A DNA stretch of 64,000 nt. Origin: Cricetomys ansorgei. Lineage: Eukaryota > Chordata > Mammalia > Rodentia > Nesomyidae. The translations under genes and the position numbers were made by a program. The stretch lies in assembly GCA_026225945.1 (NCBI GenBank), contig JAMJFZ010003746.1, positions 1,542,001 through 1,606,000 on the forward strand. Reading direction: 5' to 3'. Positions 32,899 to 44,829 of this stretch are shown one piece after another (the first letter of the stretch is position 1; each line of letters starts with the position of its first letter). Under the pieces are notes generated by a model. That model ran no database searches and had not been told where the DNA came from. It was given only the letters and a program-made list of their open reading frames with translations.

Positions 32899-34572
32899 GG
32901 ATGCAGCCTGCAGGTGCCGGAGGAAGCATCACACAGGAACAAAGTTCAAATCGTGATAGGTGTGGGCTGGCAGAGGAGGAGGCCTCACTGGCTGGGGCCC
33001 ATTTTGTATATAACTTTTATGAAAAAGAAAATGGTAATTATTTCATGCATCAGCCTTTGGCACTTACAAAGTGTTTTTGGTTTTTTTTTTTTTTTGTTGT
33101 TGTTATTTATTTTAAACAGGGCAGGGCCCTGTTTTGGGGAGGGGCGGGAAAGAGTATCATGGGAGATGGTAACCATGGTAACATCTTATTCTAATGAAAT
33201 GTAGATTTTTATTTTCTACTTTTGATGATTAACATCCTATGAAAAAAAATTTAAAAATAACCCAACCAAAACCAATGTGAGCCCTGCCTGCTCGGACGCC
33301 TCTCCAGCCAGTGTCTCTGATGTTGGGGTTAGTGCCTTAGAGGGTACTGGGGGTCCAGTCTTCCTATTCCATTGCTGGAGCTGCAGCCAGCTCTGTCCTG
33401 TGCCACCAGGAGCCCGCCCTCAGCAGCCTGGGCCTCCAGGTTCCCGAGGGAAGGGCTACAGTGGCCAGGAGGTCTCATGTGCACACTTCTGGAAGGGAAC
33501 CTTACGTACGGGCTTTCCAAAGTTTACATTTTCATTTTCCTTTATCAGGGATTTGTGGGGTCGGGAGGGGCGAGGGGATGCCTGACAGCATATTTTCTGC
33601 GAGAATATGTTTGGCAAATTGTTCTTCAGTTGTGTTGTAGAAGAGAGAAAAATCTGAGACAATGTAGGGAGGGCTCTGTAGCATCAGCATCGCCAGACTT
33701 CTGGACCGCACCAAGCCGACTCGGGGGTGGTCAGGCTGTACCTGAAGCTAACGCACAAAGGGAAGGAAAGCAAAATGGGTGTGTGGCAGACAGCCTCCCC
33801 TCCCTCTGGTAGGAGACCCCCCCATGGGTAATCTGAAACAATTATAGCCAGGCAGGTCCCCCCGCCCCCCCGCCACTGAAGCGCTTCCAGGTCAAACTGT
33901 CCATCACGGAGCGGTGTACTTCTGATCTAAACAGGGGAGTATGGTTCAACTTTCTTGGCTGACTTCTTGGAGTGAACCCTGGGTCTTATTGATCGTGGGT
34001 GGGATGACTCTGTCCCTCAGGCAGCTGGAGCTTTCTACACTGATTTGCTTGGCTTGGGTGGGAGCTGCCTGTCAAGAAGCCCAGTGTGGGATGGTTGGTC
34101 CCATTCCGGGAGCTCCTGTGGACAGCTTGGAGGTGGCCGGCCAGGCCATAGGGAGGTGGCCACCCTCAGCCTTGGGGAGCTGAGTAGTTGCACTGTATTG
34201 TAACAGTGTGTTTGCACTTTTCAGACCTTCTAGCTAGTTCAGATCGCATATTGATAGTACATATTGATTTGTTTATGTCTTTGAGATAAAGGCTGGAAAC
34301 TTGAGAATATATATTTGGAATATAATGTTAGAACATTTTCTGTACATGTGTTAAGAGCCTTCAGTCCATGTGTGCTTCAGGGGGTCACTGGTTCTAGTAC
34401 CTTCTTGAGAAAGTGTCTACATTGCTATTTTATTGCCCCAATTTGATACACCCTACATTTGATGTTTTGGTATTTGGAGCCGATCTCTGAGTATAAAGCT
34501 GTACCATATGCAGGATGTCAGTTGTGGTGTGACTGGATGTACTTGCATCAATAAAAGAACATGTTGCTCTTC
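32899..34572 (+). other. RASGEF1A: RASGEF1A 3' UTR
   Basis: About 1.65 kb from the stop to just past the poly(A) signal. It has T-rich and A-rich low-complexity runs (around 33070-33115 and 33240-33275). No SINE or L1 is inserted, in contrast to flanking DNA, which fits a transcribed exon under constraint. The last 350 bases are AT-rich. Confidence 0.8.
34550..34555 (+). terminator. RASGEF1A: RASGEF1A poly(A) signal AATAAA
   Basis: Canonical AATAAA with a GT-rich stretch (CCTGTGTGTGTGTTAAGG) about 25 bases further on. This is the usual layout of a mammalian cleavage site, predicted near 34570. Confidence 0.8.
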
Positions 34573-36322
34573 TCCCTTGCCTGTGTGTGTGTTAAGGAGC
34601 CTGGAGTTAGGGAGGCGGAGGGGACCTCAGGGACTCACTGAAAGCTTCCAAGGTGTCGGGGGCGGGGGGCAGGCAAGCAAGGAGCTTTTGTTTGCAGCTG
34701 AACCACAGTCTGACAAATGGCCTTTCAGGTGATTAGTGCGAGACTAGAAAAGGATGCACAGGCTGAGTGTTGTAGGTCTGCTGTTCTCAAGAAGACACCC
34801 AAGGATGTAGTGTGTGGCCACATGAGTTAGGGACATCTCATTAGTAAGACCGTGGGGCTGCAGGTCCTGCTGGTACCTGTTATACCTTCCAGTAGAGCAG
34901 GCTGCAGGCACAGTTCTAATGGGACCTTCTGTTGTAGGGATTACACTGTAGGGCCCTCAAAAGCTTAGTCTATTGATAGAGAAAACCCAGGTCCCGAATG
35001 GCAGACTGAGCCCCCATTTCTCCAGTCTGCCTACGCCCATTGAGAACACAGCCCAGGCTGGATGAGGACCTTTCTAAACTCTCAAAGAGCCTTATCCTGC
35101 ACCTCCAGCACCAACTCTGTCCATTCTCACAAGACCAACACTGCCCGACAGAAGGACACATCACGAAGAAGCCGCTCCGTTGTTAGATCTAACCACTATA
35201 CATCTTATGGGGAGAATTTAAAACATGTGATCCATGTGCAGGTCAGTTTAGTTCCTGTTAACATAATTCCTATCATTGTTCTCAAAAAGGATGTCACGTT
35301 GACAGTGTAGAAGTCCCCCCACCCCCTGCTGACAAGAAAAAAAAATCCCAGAAGTATCAACCCCAATATAACCAGGACGCTTAGTGTGGATATTCAACAA
35401 GTTGTGTAAACAGAGCTATAGAGGGTGTAAGAAGGCAAATGACCCTAGCCTTTTCTCACATCACAGAAGGCACAGGTCTTGTCTGCTGAAAATGACCAAT
35501 AAAGTTATATAAAAGTCACAAATCCAAGTAGAGACAGGACAATGTTGAAGCCAGACTTTGCCTTGAAAATAGGGACCAAAGGCTCCATGTTCAGGTGTAT
35601 GGGAGGATGGAGGAAACCAAGGCCCGTGTGACCTGAGCTCATGTGACTGGCATGCCAAAACAAACAAGCAAAAAACATCCTGCAGTGTAACAGTGGCCTT
35701 GAAATACAATGTCTGCCTTGGCTGAGGGAGTCAAGGAAAACTGCACTTGAAGCTTGTCACTAAATGGAGATGGGGAAACTTACTATGTTTAATAATAAAG
35801 TAATTTATAATAGCTTATAATAATTATATAAGTAATTATAGAATAAATAACTTATAACATTTATAATTACGTGTCAGCGAAATTTCCCAAGTTTTGCATC
35901 ACCAATCACACTAGTCCAGCAAACTTTCAGCTGAGAGTGTGGTTTAGCATGGCCCTTAAACGGTGCCATCCCAAAGAGCCAAACCATTGACATATATTCC
36001 AGTTTTTAAACTCTCTTCTTAACCTTTATTTAAACTTCTGCTAAATGTACCTTTCGGGTCTAAACGTTTGGTTTCTGTCGCTTTCATCACTGGATGCCTT
36101 GGTTGGGTTTACCTTGCAGTGCTGGAGACTGAACTCAAGGGCCGTGGGCATGCTACACAAGGGCCCGGCCACTAAGCAACAGTCCCAGGTCTAGATGCTC
36201 TGCTGAGTTCTTTTGCAAATTGGTTTGGTCATAAACTTTGAGGGAATTAGTAGAATCCTGCTCAGAGAGGGCGAAGCTGGAAAATAAGGTCTCGAGACAT
36301 TTATTTTAGCATACGCTCTCAG
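34573..36322. other. Intergenic DNA, AT-rich with weak repeat traces
   Basis: No gene recognised. An AT-rich low-complexity stretch lies at 35785-35872. A degraded antisense B4/B1-like tRNA part lies at about 36110-36200 (GCAGTGCTGGAGACTGAACTC). The rest is unassigned. Confidence 0.5.
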
Positions 36323-36328
36323 AATTAT

Positions 36329-36643
36329 TGTTGTAGAAGTTTATTTTTAGTTGTGTTTAAAATAGTGTTTTGTGCACTGTTAGGGGAAGGGCTGACTAGG
36401 CCTTGACGTTCTGTATTGTCTGCGGGTGTTGGATTCTGTGGGGAAGTTTGATTGCTTATGATCTGCACCTGAGGAGGAGCTCTGAATCAATAAAACACCT
36501 GAGCTCAGACGCTCAGTTCCACTGTTGAGGATGGCGCTTGCCATACCAGAGCTCCCTCTGCTGAGGTCTGGAAGGGTTTTTACATATGAAAGTGTCTCCC
36601 TGTCTTCTTTGCTGAGCCACCACAGCAGCAAACTACTACAACA
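36329..36643 (+). mobile_element. Solo LTR, copy 1 (ERV, probably class II)
   Basis: 315 bp beginning TGTTGTAG and ending CTACAACA, a perfect 8-bp terminal inverted repeat with the canonical TG...CA ends. It is flanked by a perfect 6-bp target duplication AATTAT at 36323-36328 and 36644-36649. It contains an AATAAA at about 36489, as LTRs do. A second copy about 80-85% alike by eye lies at 46077. No internal viral sequence is attached, so this is a solo LTR. The 6-bp duplication is typical of class II (ERVK-like) elements. Confidence 0.8.
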
Positions 36644-36770
36644 AATTATAGAAGGAAAGAATGTTTGAAATTTCCACAACTGATAGAGAAATATCCAAGG
36701 AGTCAAAAGACACTCATGTGGGCTCAGGGAAAATATATCTATGCATAGAACATGAGAATGACATGGGAGT

Positions 36771-36794
36771 GAGGGAGGGAGAGAGGGAGGGAGG

Positions 36795-36847
<53 letters not shown>

Positions 36848-36905
36848 GAGAAGGAGAAAGAGGAAGGGAAGGGGAGGGAGGAGGAAGAGGAAGAGGAAGA
36901 GGAGA
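36771..36905 (+). repeat. Polypurine (GA/GGGA/GGAAGA)n tract
   Basis: 135 bases with a single pyrimidine (T at 36847). The first part is GGGA and a long GA run, the second GGAAGA-type. The sequence has mirror symmetry and could form a triplex (H-DNA). Confidence 0.95.
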
Positions 36906-36959
36906 CCCAGAGGCAGCCAGAGAAAGGCTAGCATGTGCTAAAGGGTGCCACTGTGAAGC

Positions 36960-38310
36960 TATCAGTTCACAGCAGAGGTGACAGATACCAGTGCATGGGA
37001 GACGATATTCATTGGCTGAAGAAAAAGTGCAAGCCTAGAATTGTTTACCCCTCAAAACTGTGTTTTTTTTAAACCAGAGAAAATAAGATACAAACTAAAA
37101 TGGAGTTTGCAATCATCAGATCTTCATCGAAAGAAACTCCAAAGAAGGACTTTTAACCTTTTAACATAATCCACATGCAAAAGCCATTTCCAGTTGGACT
37201 GCAAATATAAGTTTGCAAATCATTATAGTAGGCTAAAAGAAAACACAAGAAACTCTTTTATGTTTTGGAACAGGAAAAAAAATGTTTCTTAAATTAGACA
37301 TTCAGATTAGTAACTGTACATGCAAAATCCTGAATACAATACACGCAAAGACTCAAAAACAAGGAATCAGGTAAACAAACAGTCCAATCAGAAAATGGGC
37401 TATGAATATGAACAGAGAGTACTTAAGAGAAGAAGTAAAAATGTCCAAGAAATATCTTAAAAAGCATCCAGCATACTTAGCACTTAGGGAAATGCAAATT
37501 AAAAGGTACTTTGAAGTTTCACTTCACGCCAGCTGGGATGGCCAAGTTTAAGAAAATGCCTGACCACAAGTATTGGTGAGGAGGTAGGGAAAGGGGGGAG
37601 GGTGGCTCATCACTGTTAGTGGGATTGAAAACTGGCGTGGGAGTATGGAAATCAGTGCGGAGAATTATCAAAATACCAAACATACATATAGTATAACATA
37701 CGACCCGGAGATACCACGTCTTGACATAAGTCCAGAGGACGGTAAGTTCCTTGCTCAGTTGTGCTCGCTGCTGCTCTGTTCACATTAGCTAGAAAATGGA
37801 AACAGCTTAAATGCCCTCAGCTGACAGGTGGATAACGAAATTTGGTACCCTCTCACGGTGGAATTTTATTCAGTTGTAAAGAAAAGCAAAATCACTAAAT
37901 TTTCAGGTAAATGAATGGAACTGGAAGATATTACACAGAATGAAGTAACCCAGACGCAGAGAGACAAATGTTGCCCGCTGTCTTGTGTGCCCTGGCTATG
38001 AATGTTTAGATTTAAATGCCTAACCAGAGCCAAAAAGGAAGCCAGGAAAGTAGAGAATGCTGGGAGGCAGTAGCTCTTGAGAGGGGAACAGTAGGGTGTT
38101 GAGCAATGAAGGGTGAAAGGGGAAATAGGGGCGGAGGGAGGAGGGAGAGCAATACAAAGGGAGAGGGAGGAAGAGAGACAAATAGCACTGAGGATGTTTG
38201 AAAAGGCTACAGGTAAGCATTATTTTGTAATCTCTACAGTACACATATAAGTGCGTGTGTGCATATGCACCCTCCCGTTTCAGTGGAGTTACACCGCACA
38301 CGGTGAGTTA
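36960..38310 (+). mobile_element. Old L1 LINE, sense, ORF2 end and G-rich 3' UTR
   Basis: From 37450 the order of phrases is that of the end of L1 ORF2: CAAATTAAAAGGTACTTTGA, then GGTGAGGAGGTAGGGAAAGG, TTTGGTACCCTCTCACGGTG and GAATGAAGTAACCCAGACGC near 37940. A G-rich 3' UTR follows at 38020-38190. Frameshifts and stops show it is dead. The left limit is uncertain. Confidence 0.7.
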
Positions 38311-38317
38311 CAGACCA

Positions 38318-38470
38318 GGGCTGCAGAGATGGCTCAGCAGTTAAAAACACTTGCTGCTCTCGCAGAGGAGCAGGGTTTGATTTCCAACACCCACATGGTG
38401 GCTCACCACCACCTGTAACTCCTGTTCCAGGGGATCCAACATCCTCCTGCAGGTATTGTGTGCATGTGGT

Positions 38471-38510
<40 letters not shown>

Positions 38511-38535
38511 GTAAAATAATAAAGTAAAATTTAAA
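38318..38535 (+). mobile_element. B3/B2 SINE, sense, with (CA)n in its 3' part
   Basis: The promoter end GGGCTGCAGAGATGGCTCAG near 38318 is followed by TTCCAACACCCACATGGTGG near 38382. A CA microsatellite of about 19 units at 38472-38509 and an A-rich tail close it. Confidence 0.9.
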
Positions 38536-38539
38536 AGCA

Positions 38540-39750
38540 TTGTAGAAACAAAAATCCCACTATTAAGAAAGGAATACCTCTCTTCCATTTGTTGATTAGT
38601 GGGTCCAAGAAACTCGCCCAACAGTACAGGCTCCTGCCAGTGCCTTTGGTTGCCGCCCAGAACTTTGTGTAAGACCCTACCGTTGAGACGCCACATGCTT
38701 TGGACACACAACTTTGATGAATCGAGCTACAACTGGCCTAGAAATCTCTTCCTCGAGGCTGAGCTCTCGCAGAATGTGAAGGTGCTGTGCAGGCTGCTAA
38801 GAGAGAAAAGCGATCAATAGTCTTATTCTGCTATAAAGTCTATAAACCATGACAGCGATGGGCCTGGCAAGACCCCGAGTGGCCCAATAGGGGCACTGAT
38901 GTCTCAGGGAGACCAGCAGTTATCTAATTGGACTTACGGTCTACTCAACAGGTGGAAATTCATACGCTGAAGTCCAGCCGCTACCTGTGGTTGAAGAGGT
39001 CTGAGACCCGAGAGGAGAATCTGCTACTGTCATTTTCCTACAAGATACAGTTTCTAATTGTGTTCTAAACACTCACCCTTCCATCCACAGATAAGCATAG
39101 CACTCATCCCTCACCAGCACCCTGCTTCTCCGCACCAGACAGAGGCAGCTGCAGAGACCTACAACTAGTCAAAATGCAGAGCATAAATGACCAGGAGAAG
39201 CCAAGCCTCAGTTGACAAATCTACAATGGGACCCCTTCTTCTAAGTCTCATGGAAGATCATGAAAGAAGTGGTGGAGAGACTGTAAGAGCCAGTGGAGCA
39301 GGACGCCAGTGGTCAAGACAATATCTTCCACACAGGGCAGGGATGCTACACCCATGGAATCTCAGCAATATGGTTAGCTAAAGGAGTCCTAGGTGATGAG
39401 CACACCAGGTGACATGCCAACATGGGTGGGGGTTATTTCCCAAGGCCTCAACCCTACACGAAGAGCTACAGGAAACCAATGACTGATGAGAGAAGGAGAA
39501 TCCATTTCTTCCAGGGTTATTGATTGGCTATTGAACCCTAAGTGGTCAGCTGGAAACATGAACATATGAGCGATACTAAGTGATTTTACTTACGCACACA
39601 CACACACACACACACACACGTTTTGAATTCAAGAGAAAATGGGGAGACAGGGAGGAATTTGAGGTGGGAGAGGGAAGGGAAATAATGTAAATATGGGACG
39701 TGTATGAAACTCAAAAAATAGAAAAATTTAATGAAAAGACAACTGCTAAA
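38540..39750 (+). mobile_element. Rodent L1 3' UTR (Lx-like), sense
   Basis: A long L1 3' UTR-like stretch, recognised near 39465-39510 (GAGCTACAGGAAACCAATGA, then AGAAGGAGAATCC). It continues through a (CA)12 run at 39595-39619 to a G-rich end and A-rich tail at about 39715-39745. It may continue the L1 at 36960-38310 with the SINE inserted between them. Confidence 0.65.
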
Positions 39751-41250
39751 TTGGACTTTATTACAGTTAAAAACTTTGTCGTTTATTAACATATACATTA
39801 AACGAGTGAAAAATAGGCTCATTCTTAGAAGAAATTGTTTATAATATAGAAACCTCGCAGAGGTCTCAAATTCAAAATATAGAGGGGACTTAAATAGCAC
39901 AGAAGCTGTGGTCCGGTGGGAGCCCAGGGCCACACATCAAGCTGCCAGCAGAACTTGCTGAGTAAGGTGTAAGAGTCCCACGTGCTGCTGGTTCTGAAGG
40001 ATGAAGGGGGTCACAGAGAGCAGCTGAGGCTTGGCATCACGTGGCAGGGTCAGAGTCCCTGCAGAGAAGCCAGGAGGCGATTGGCGAAGGTGCAGCCTTA
40101 GTTTCAGTGGAGAGTCCAGCATATTGGAGATGCCAAGGCCGTGGGGCCGCCCACCAAGGCCAGGGGGCCGCCCACCAAGGACAACAGCAAGTGTTCAGCG
40201 AAGCAAGTCTGAGCCCATGAGACAAGCAGTGCGGGCAGCAGGTGGCAGAGCTGGAGAAGCGGGAAACGCTTCCCAGAATACTGCCTTAATGATGCTAGAA
40301 TCTTATTAATGACAGATGATTCCTCAGCTCCAGTTGATCAGCTTCTATTGTCCTAGTAAAGCACCAGTTTCACTTCCAACGATCATGAACTCAGATAAAT
40401 CTCATGGAGGGTCCTGATGGAGTCTCTGGGGGACTTTCAAACCTCTAAAGCTTCACAAGCCAGGCTTCATTATCTGCATTTCTCTCGGCACTAGTTTCAA
40501 GTTCCCACAACAGCTCATTAAGCTTTGAGCACTCGATGGTTCTCTATCTAAAAGGCTCTAAAATCTTCTACCCTTCTTCCCCAAACATTCTAAGGCACAA
40601 AAGTCGCATGGGCAGGTCCATCACAGCAACCCCACTCTTGGTACCAATTTCTGTTCTAGTTTTCTGTCTGTTGCTATGATAAACACTGGAACCAAAAGCA
40701 ATGTTGGCCTAAGTTGCAGAGCAGCCTGCATAGCAGCTTGGACATGTTGAAGAGTCCTATTTGTATTAGTCAGTGTTGTCTAGAGGAACAGAACCAGTAT
40801 ATATGTACATGTATATGTGTATGTATATGATGTATATATATACATAATGCATATATAATGCATGGCACTAAAGTGGCTTATGTTAAAATAGTAACAGTAA
40901 TTTTCCCACACCTGAGAGGCTGTGAACCCAGTAATTGTTTAACCCTTGAGGCTTGTAAGCTGCTAAGTGGGTTCTTTGCAAGAGAAGCCAGAGCTCTTAA
41001 CCCCAGCCCTAACCTGGGATCCCGCTCCACGTTCCCAGGTGCTGGGACTCCATCCGCCACCAGCAACATTGCAGCGCTGCTCTTTCTGCCAAGGGTTGCG
41101 TGGACTGTTTGGGGGACTTTTGTGTTTTCATGTGAGTTTTAGGACTTTTTAAAAAATCGTGTTGTGAAGGTGCCCTTGCCACTTTGATGAGGGTAGGTAA
41201 AATCTGCACTCACTCTTGGTAATGCAGCCTTTTCAATAGAGTTAGTCCTG
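39751..41250. mobile_element. Mosaic of rodent dispersed repeats with a TA/CA microsatellite
   Basis: Positions 39940-40655 and 40655-40750 (CTGTTGCTATGATAAACACTGG) resemble parts of common rodent dispersed repeats. The latter phrase matches the start of the repeat at 22593. Positions 40796-40866 form a TATG/TATA microsatellite. A 15-bp unit GGCCGCCCACCAAGG occurs twice at 40145-40180. Class names are uncertain. Confidence 0.45.
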
Positions 41251-42590
41251 CCAGTCCACAGCGTGGGCTTGCTGTCTGCTCTGCGCTTTTCAATCTATCT
41301 TCAGCATCTTCCACCCCTTGCTTAGGGTTACTCCTAGGTTTTTCTTTTAAGCTCCTTGGGTAGGACCCTCCCCCAAATGCGTTCTCTGAAGGTGTCTTAC
41401 GGTCACAGAGGATAGCTATGGATGTCTGTAGGAAATTTTTGAGTTTTACCACTTTCCTGAAAGTGATGATCATTTTGTGTTCTTATGGATTTTTTTTGTG
41501 TGTGTTTCCTGTGTTTTTTCTTCATTAAAAAAAATTCTGTTTTGTTTGTTTGCTTTGTTTATTTGCCTGTTTTCTAAAGAGAGATAGAAAGAAAGGGCAG
41601 GGAGTTGGGTGGGTAAGGAGGTGGGGAGGAGAAACTGATCAGAATATAGTGTATGATTTTTTTTAAAAAAAAAGATCAGTTCTAAGAGTTTTCTGGTGGT
41701 GTCTTTAGGGTCTTTGTTTGAGTCTATATATTGCTCTTTTAGTCTCCATTTCTTTAATTTCTCCCCAGATCTACCTACCATCTTCTTCCTTCTTTCCTTT
41801 CTCCGTCTCTCTCTCTCTCTTCCTCTCTAGTGCTTTTGGATCAGGATTGCTCTTATTTTTCTAAGACTTTAAAGTGTCTCTTTGGGTGATTTGAGACCGT
41901 TCTGACTTTTGTTCACTTATTTCAACACAGGGTCTCATATATTCCAAGGCTTGTCTTCAGTTTGGTATGATAGGAGGAAGCCCTTGAGAACCTGGTCTGT
42001 GTGATTGCCCAGTGAGCCTGCACCTCTCTGGAGTTTGAAGTCTGCTGGAGGGGTCTTCATCTTACAGCTTCCTTTCTTTGCGTTCCGGAGGCCTCTGCTG
42101 GCCACACTTAGGTTTGCAGTCTTGAGACTCCTCAGAAGGTAACTCTAGAAGGAACTAATGTTTCAGCTTTGGAGGTGTGTGTCTCCCAAGGCCACTGGGA
42201 GTGTGGGAAGCAACCAGAGGACTGGGATCATTTCAGCCAGAGAACTTGTTTTCTTGCCTTCGGGAGTTCTTGAGTATCAGCTACCTTGCTGAAGGAGTTC
42301 AGCTGCGGTCTATCAAGTTCCTGGAACTTAAACAATTCTACAGCTGTGACAGGTAGGTGGTTCCAGAGGTTGATCCACCGGCTGGCCTCAGGCTCAGCTC
42401 TACCAAACTCCAGATGATTCTCAGCTGATGAGATCTGCTCCAAGCCACCAAGGGAGGCTTACCTCTCTGTATGTATCTATCTACCTGCCTGAGCTGAGCC
42501 TCCTGCTGTCTGCGCCCTCTAGTGTCTGGCCCTTCTGTTCTCCACAGCTCCCTCTCTCTTATTTGTGGTTGTCCCCAGAGTAGCTCAGTT
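41251..42590. mobile_element. L1-derived 3' fragments, low-complexity rich
   Basis: Positions 41480-41690 have the G-rich then T/A-rich layout of an L1 3' end. 41790-41830 is a CT microsatellite. 41880-42590 is unassigned, probably L1-derived. Confidence 0.35.
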
Positions 42591-43170
42591 TTTAAAAAAT
42601 AAATACTTTTATTAACTTTCTGAATTTCATATGATAAATTTTGATCACATTCACACCGAACTCTCCCCTTAACTTCTCTGAGATTCACCCCTGCCTTCCT
42701 GCTCCATTTTAAATTTGCATCCTCTATTTTTTTTTGAGTTCAATAATCCACTGATTGCAATTTTCTTGTCCATATACTTCTGGACATTGGGGCCACCAAT
42801 CCACTGGAGCGTGCTCAACCTACCAGGAGTCACAGCCTCAAAGAAAGCTGACTATCCCTTTCGCAGAAGCTATCGACTGTTCATAGTTCCTGAACTGGGG
42901 GAGGGGGGAGGGCACATGCTTTCCTTCCTATCCCATTCTAGAATGTTGGCTGGCTTGATCTTGTGCAAGCAACTCCAGCGGTCTCAGTTCACAAGAGAGG
43001 GGTCCTGTCCTGTCAGGAAGACACTGTTTCTGCTCCAGTCATTCCTGACATCTGGCTCTTCCACGGTGGTCCCTAGGCCTCGAAGGGGTGTGAGGAAGAT
43101 GTCACTCTTGTGGCTGAGTACTCCAGCCACTCATTCTCTGCGCTTTGACAAGGTGTGAGTTTCTGCTTTA
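42590..43170 (-). mobile_element. Rodent L1 3' UTR (Lx-like), antisense
   Basis: An A/T-rich head near 42590-42620 (reverse-complement tail) is followed by TTGATCACATTCACACCGAA and, near 42800-42870, CACTGGAGCGTGCTCAACC. Antisense Lx-type 3' UTR by recollection. Confidence 0.5.
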
Positions 43171-44105
43171 ACTCCTGTTCACTGCACACGAGATTGCTCT
43201 GGTGGAATCGGCACTAACCTATGTGTAGAGATACACACGTTTGGAGGACAGTTTGACCCTATATCTATTTAGCAAAATAATAGTATTAGTTTCACCCCTG
43301 AGGTCTGTGAGCTCCCCAACAAAGCATTCTTGGCCAGATTCTCAGTACCAGTCATGTGTTTCCTCCTTTGGAGCAGGCCTTAAACCCAGCTGGAAAGAGA
43401 GTGGTTATCTCCATAAGATCTGTGCCACTGTTGTGCCTAGATTATTCAGTTCTATAACAGAGCAAGACTGATAGAATAAGTATGAATATATTAAAAGGGT
43501 ATTCCTTAGATTGGATTACAACGTGTGGTCCTGGTAGTACAGCAATGGCTGTCTCGCATTGGAGAGTGGAAAAATGTGGTCATTGTTCAGTCCATGAGAC
43601 CGGATGTCTCAGCAGTCACAATCTGATGCTGGGAGTTGGAGGACTTCTGGGAAGCTCTTGGTCTTCAGTCTACATTGGAATCCCAAAGTTGGCGTGAATA
43701 TTGGTGAAGGACTGTCCTAGCAGCATATCGATGGACTTGCTAGCAAGAGCGAGGACAAGCAGGCCAGAAGCAAAGCTTCCTTCTTCCACGTGCTGCTGTA
43801 AAGGCTGCCACTGGAAGATCTAGGGTGAATCTTGTTTCAAGCAATATGAATAAGGAAGTTCTTGACAGGACCAGCAGCTTAAGTTGTAGTTGATTCCAGA
43901 TGCAATAAAATTGACAACCTTGATTGGCCATCGCGGAACCCGTGAGCGCATCTTGCCATGCGGTTAGCTATTTAGGAAGCTTATAAAATAGGTTTTCACG
44001 CGCTTTTTCAAACATCCTTAGAAGTTTCTTACCCTTTCCTCACCCCCTCCTCTGCTCTCCCCTCTCCCCCTTCCTATCATTTCCATTTTCTCCCTTATAT
44101 CGCCT
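43170..44105. mobile_element. Rodent dispersed repeat, class uncertain
   Basis: The stretch 43480-43830 has phrases I know from a common murine repeat (GAATATATTAAAAGGGTATT, then GTCCATGAGACCGGATGTCT and GGACTTGCTAGCAAGAGCGA). No gene. The C/T-rich end at 44030-44090 is low complexity. Confidence 0.4.
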
Positions 44106-44179
44106 GTGTTATGCTATTCCCCCTCACCTAAGATCTTCCTTCCTCCACCTTACCAATGGTCCCTTCCTAGTTTCATGGA

Positions 44180-44760
44180 TTTTACAGGCACTCAAAAATT
44201 AAACACACACACACAGCTAAAGTTACAACACCAAGATCTGCATGTTAGTGAGGACACGTGCTTGCTTTTCTGCGTCTGTGTTGCCTCAGTCAGTACAATG
44301 ATTTCCAGCTCCGTCTGTTTACCGGCAAACTTCTCGATTTCATTTTTCTTTATGGCTGAATAAAATTCTATTGTATACGTAGGTACCGCATTTCATTGTC
44401 ATTCATAATTCATAGGCGCCTAGGTTGTTTCCACGTCCCAGCACTGTGAAACGAGCAGCTATAAACTTGGCTGGGCATGTGTCTCTATAGTAGGAAATAG
44501 TCTTTTGGGTACATGCCCAGGCGTGGTACGGTTAGGTCATAAGGTAGATCTAGTTCTAGTTGTCGGAGGAACTGCTACATGGAGTCCCACAACAGCTAAT
44601 CCAAATGTTCACCCCACCAAGCAGAGGCGTGTCCACTGCCCACAACCTCCCCCGAATTCGCGCTTCTGTTTTCTTCATCTTAGCTATTTCTTACTGGGAT
44701 AAAAAATTCCAATAGTTTTAACTTCTCTGACAGCTAAGGATGGGGAACACTTTAGAAAAA
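44180..44760 (-). mobile_element. L1 LINE ORF2 3' part, antisense
   Basis: Antisense L1 phrases in order: TTTATGGCTGAATAAAATTC near 44350, GTTTCCACGTCCCAGCACTG near 44428, then the TACATGCCCAGG phrase near 44511. Stops throughout. Confidence 0.75.
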
Positions 44761-44829
44761 TATTTCCTACATACTTGGCCACGAAGCAAGCTTCAATAGA
44801 TACAATCAGATTGAAATAACCCCCTGCAG

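Noticed and set aside
36380..36934. 184-codon - strand frame with Leu/Ser/Pro runs
   Set aside because: It is a translation of the polypurine tract complement plus the LTR. The LTR structure explains the region.
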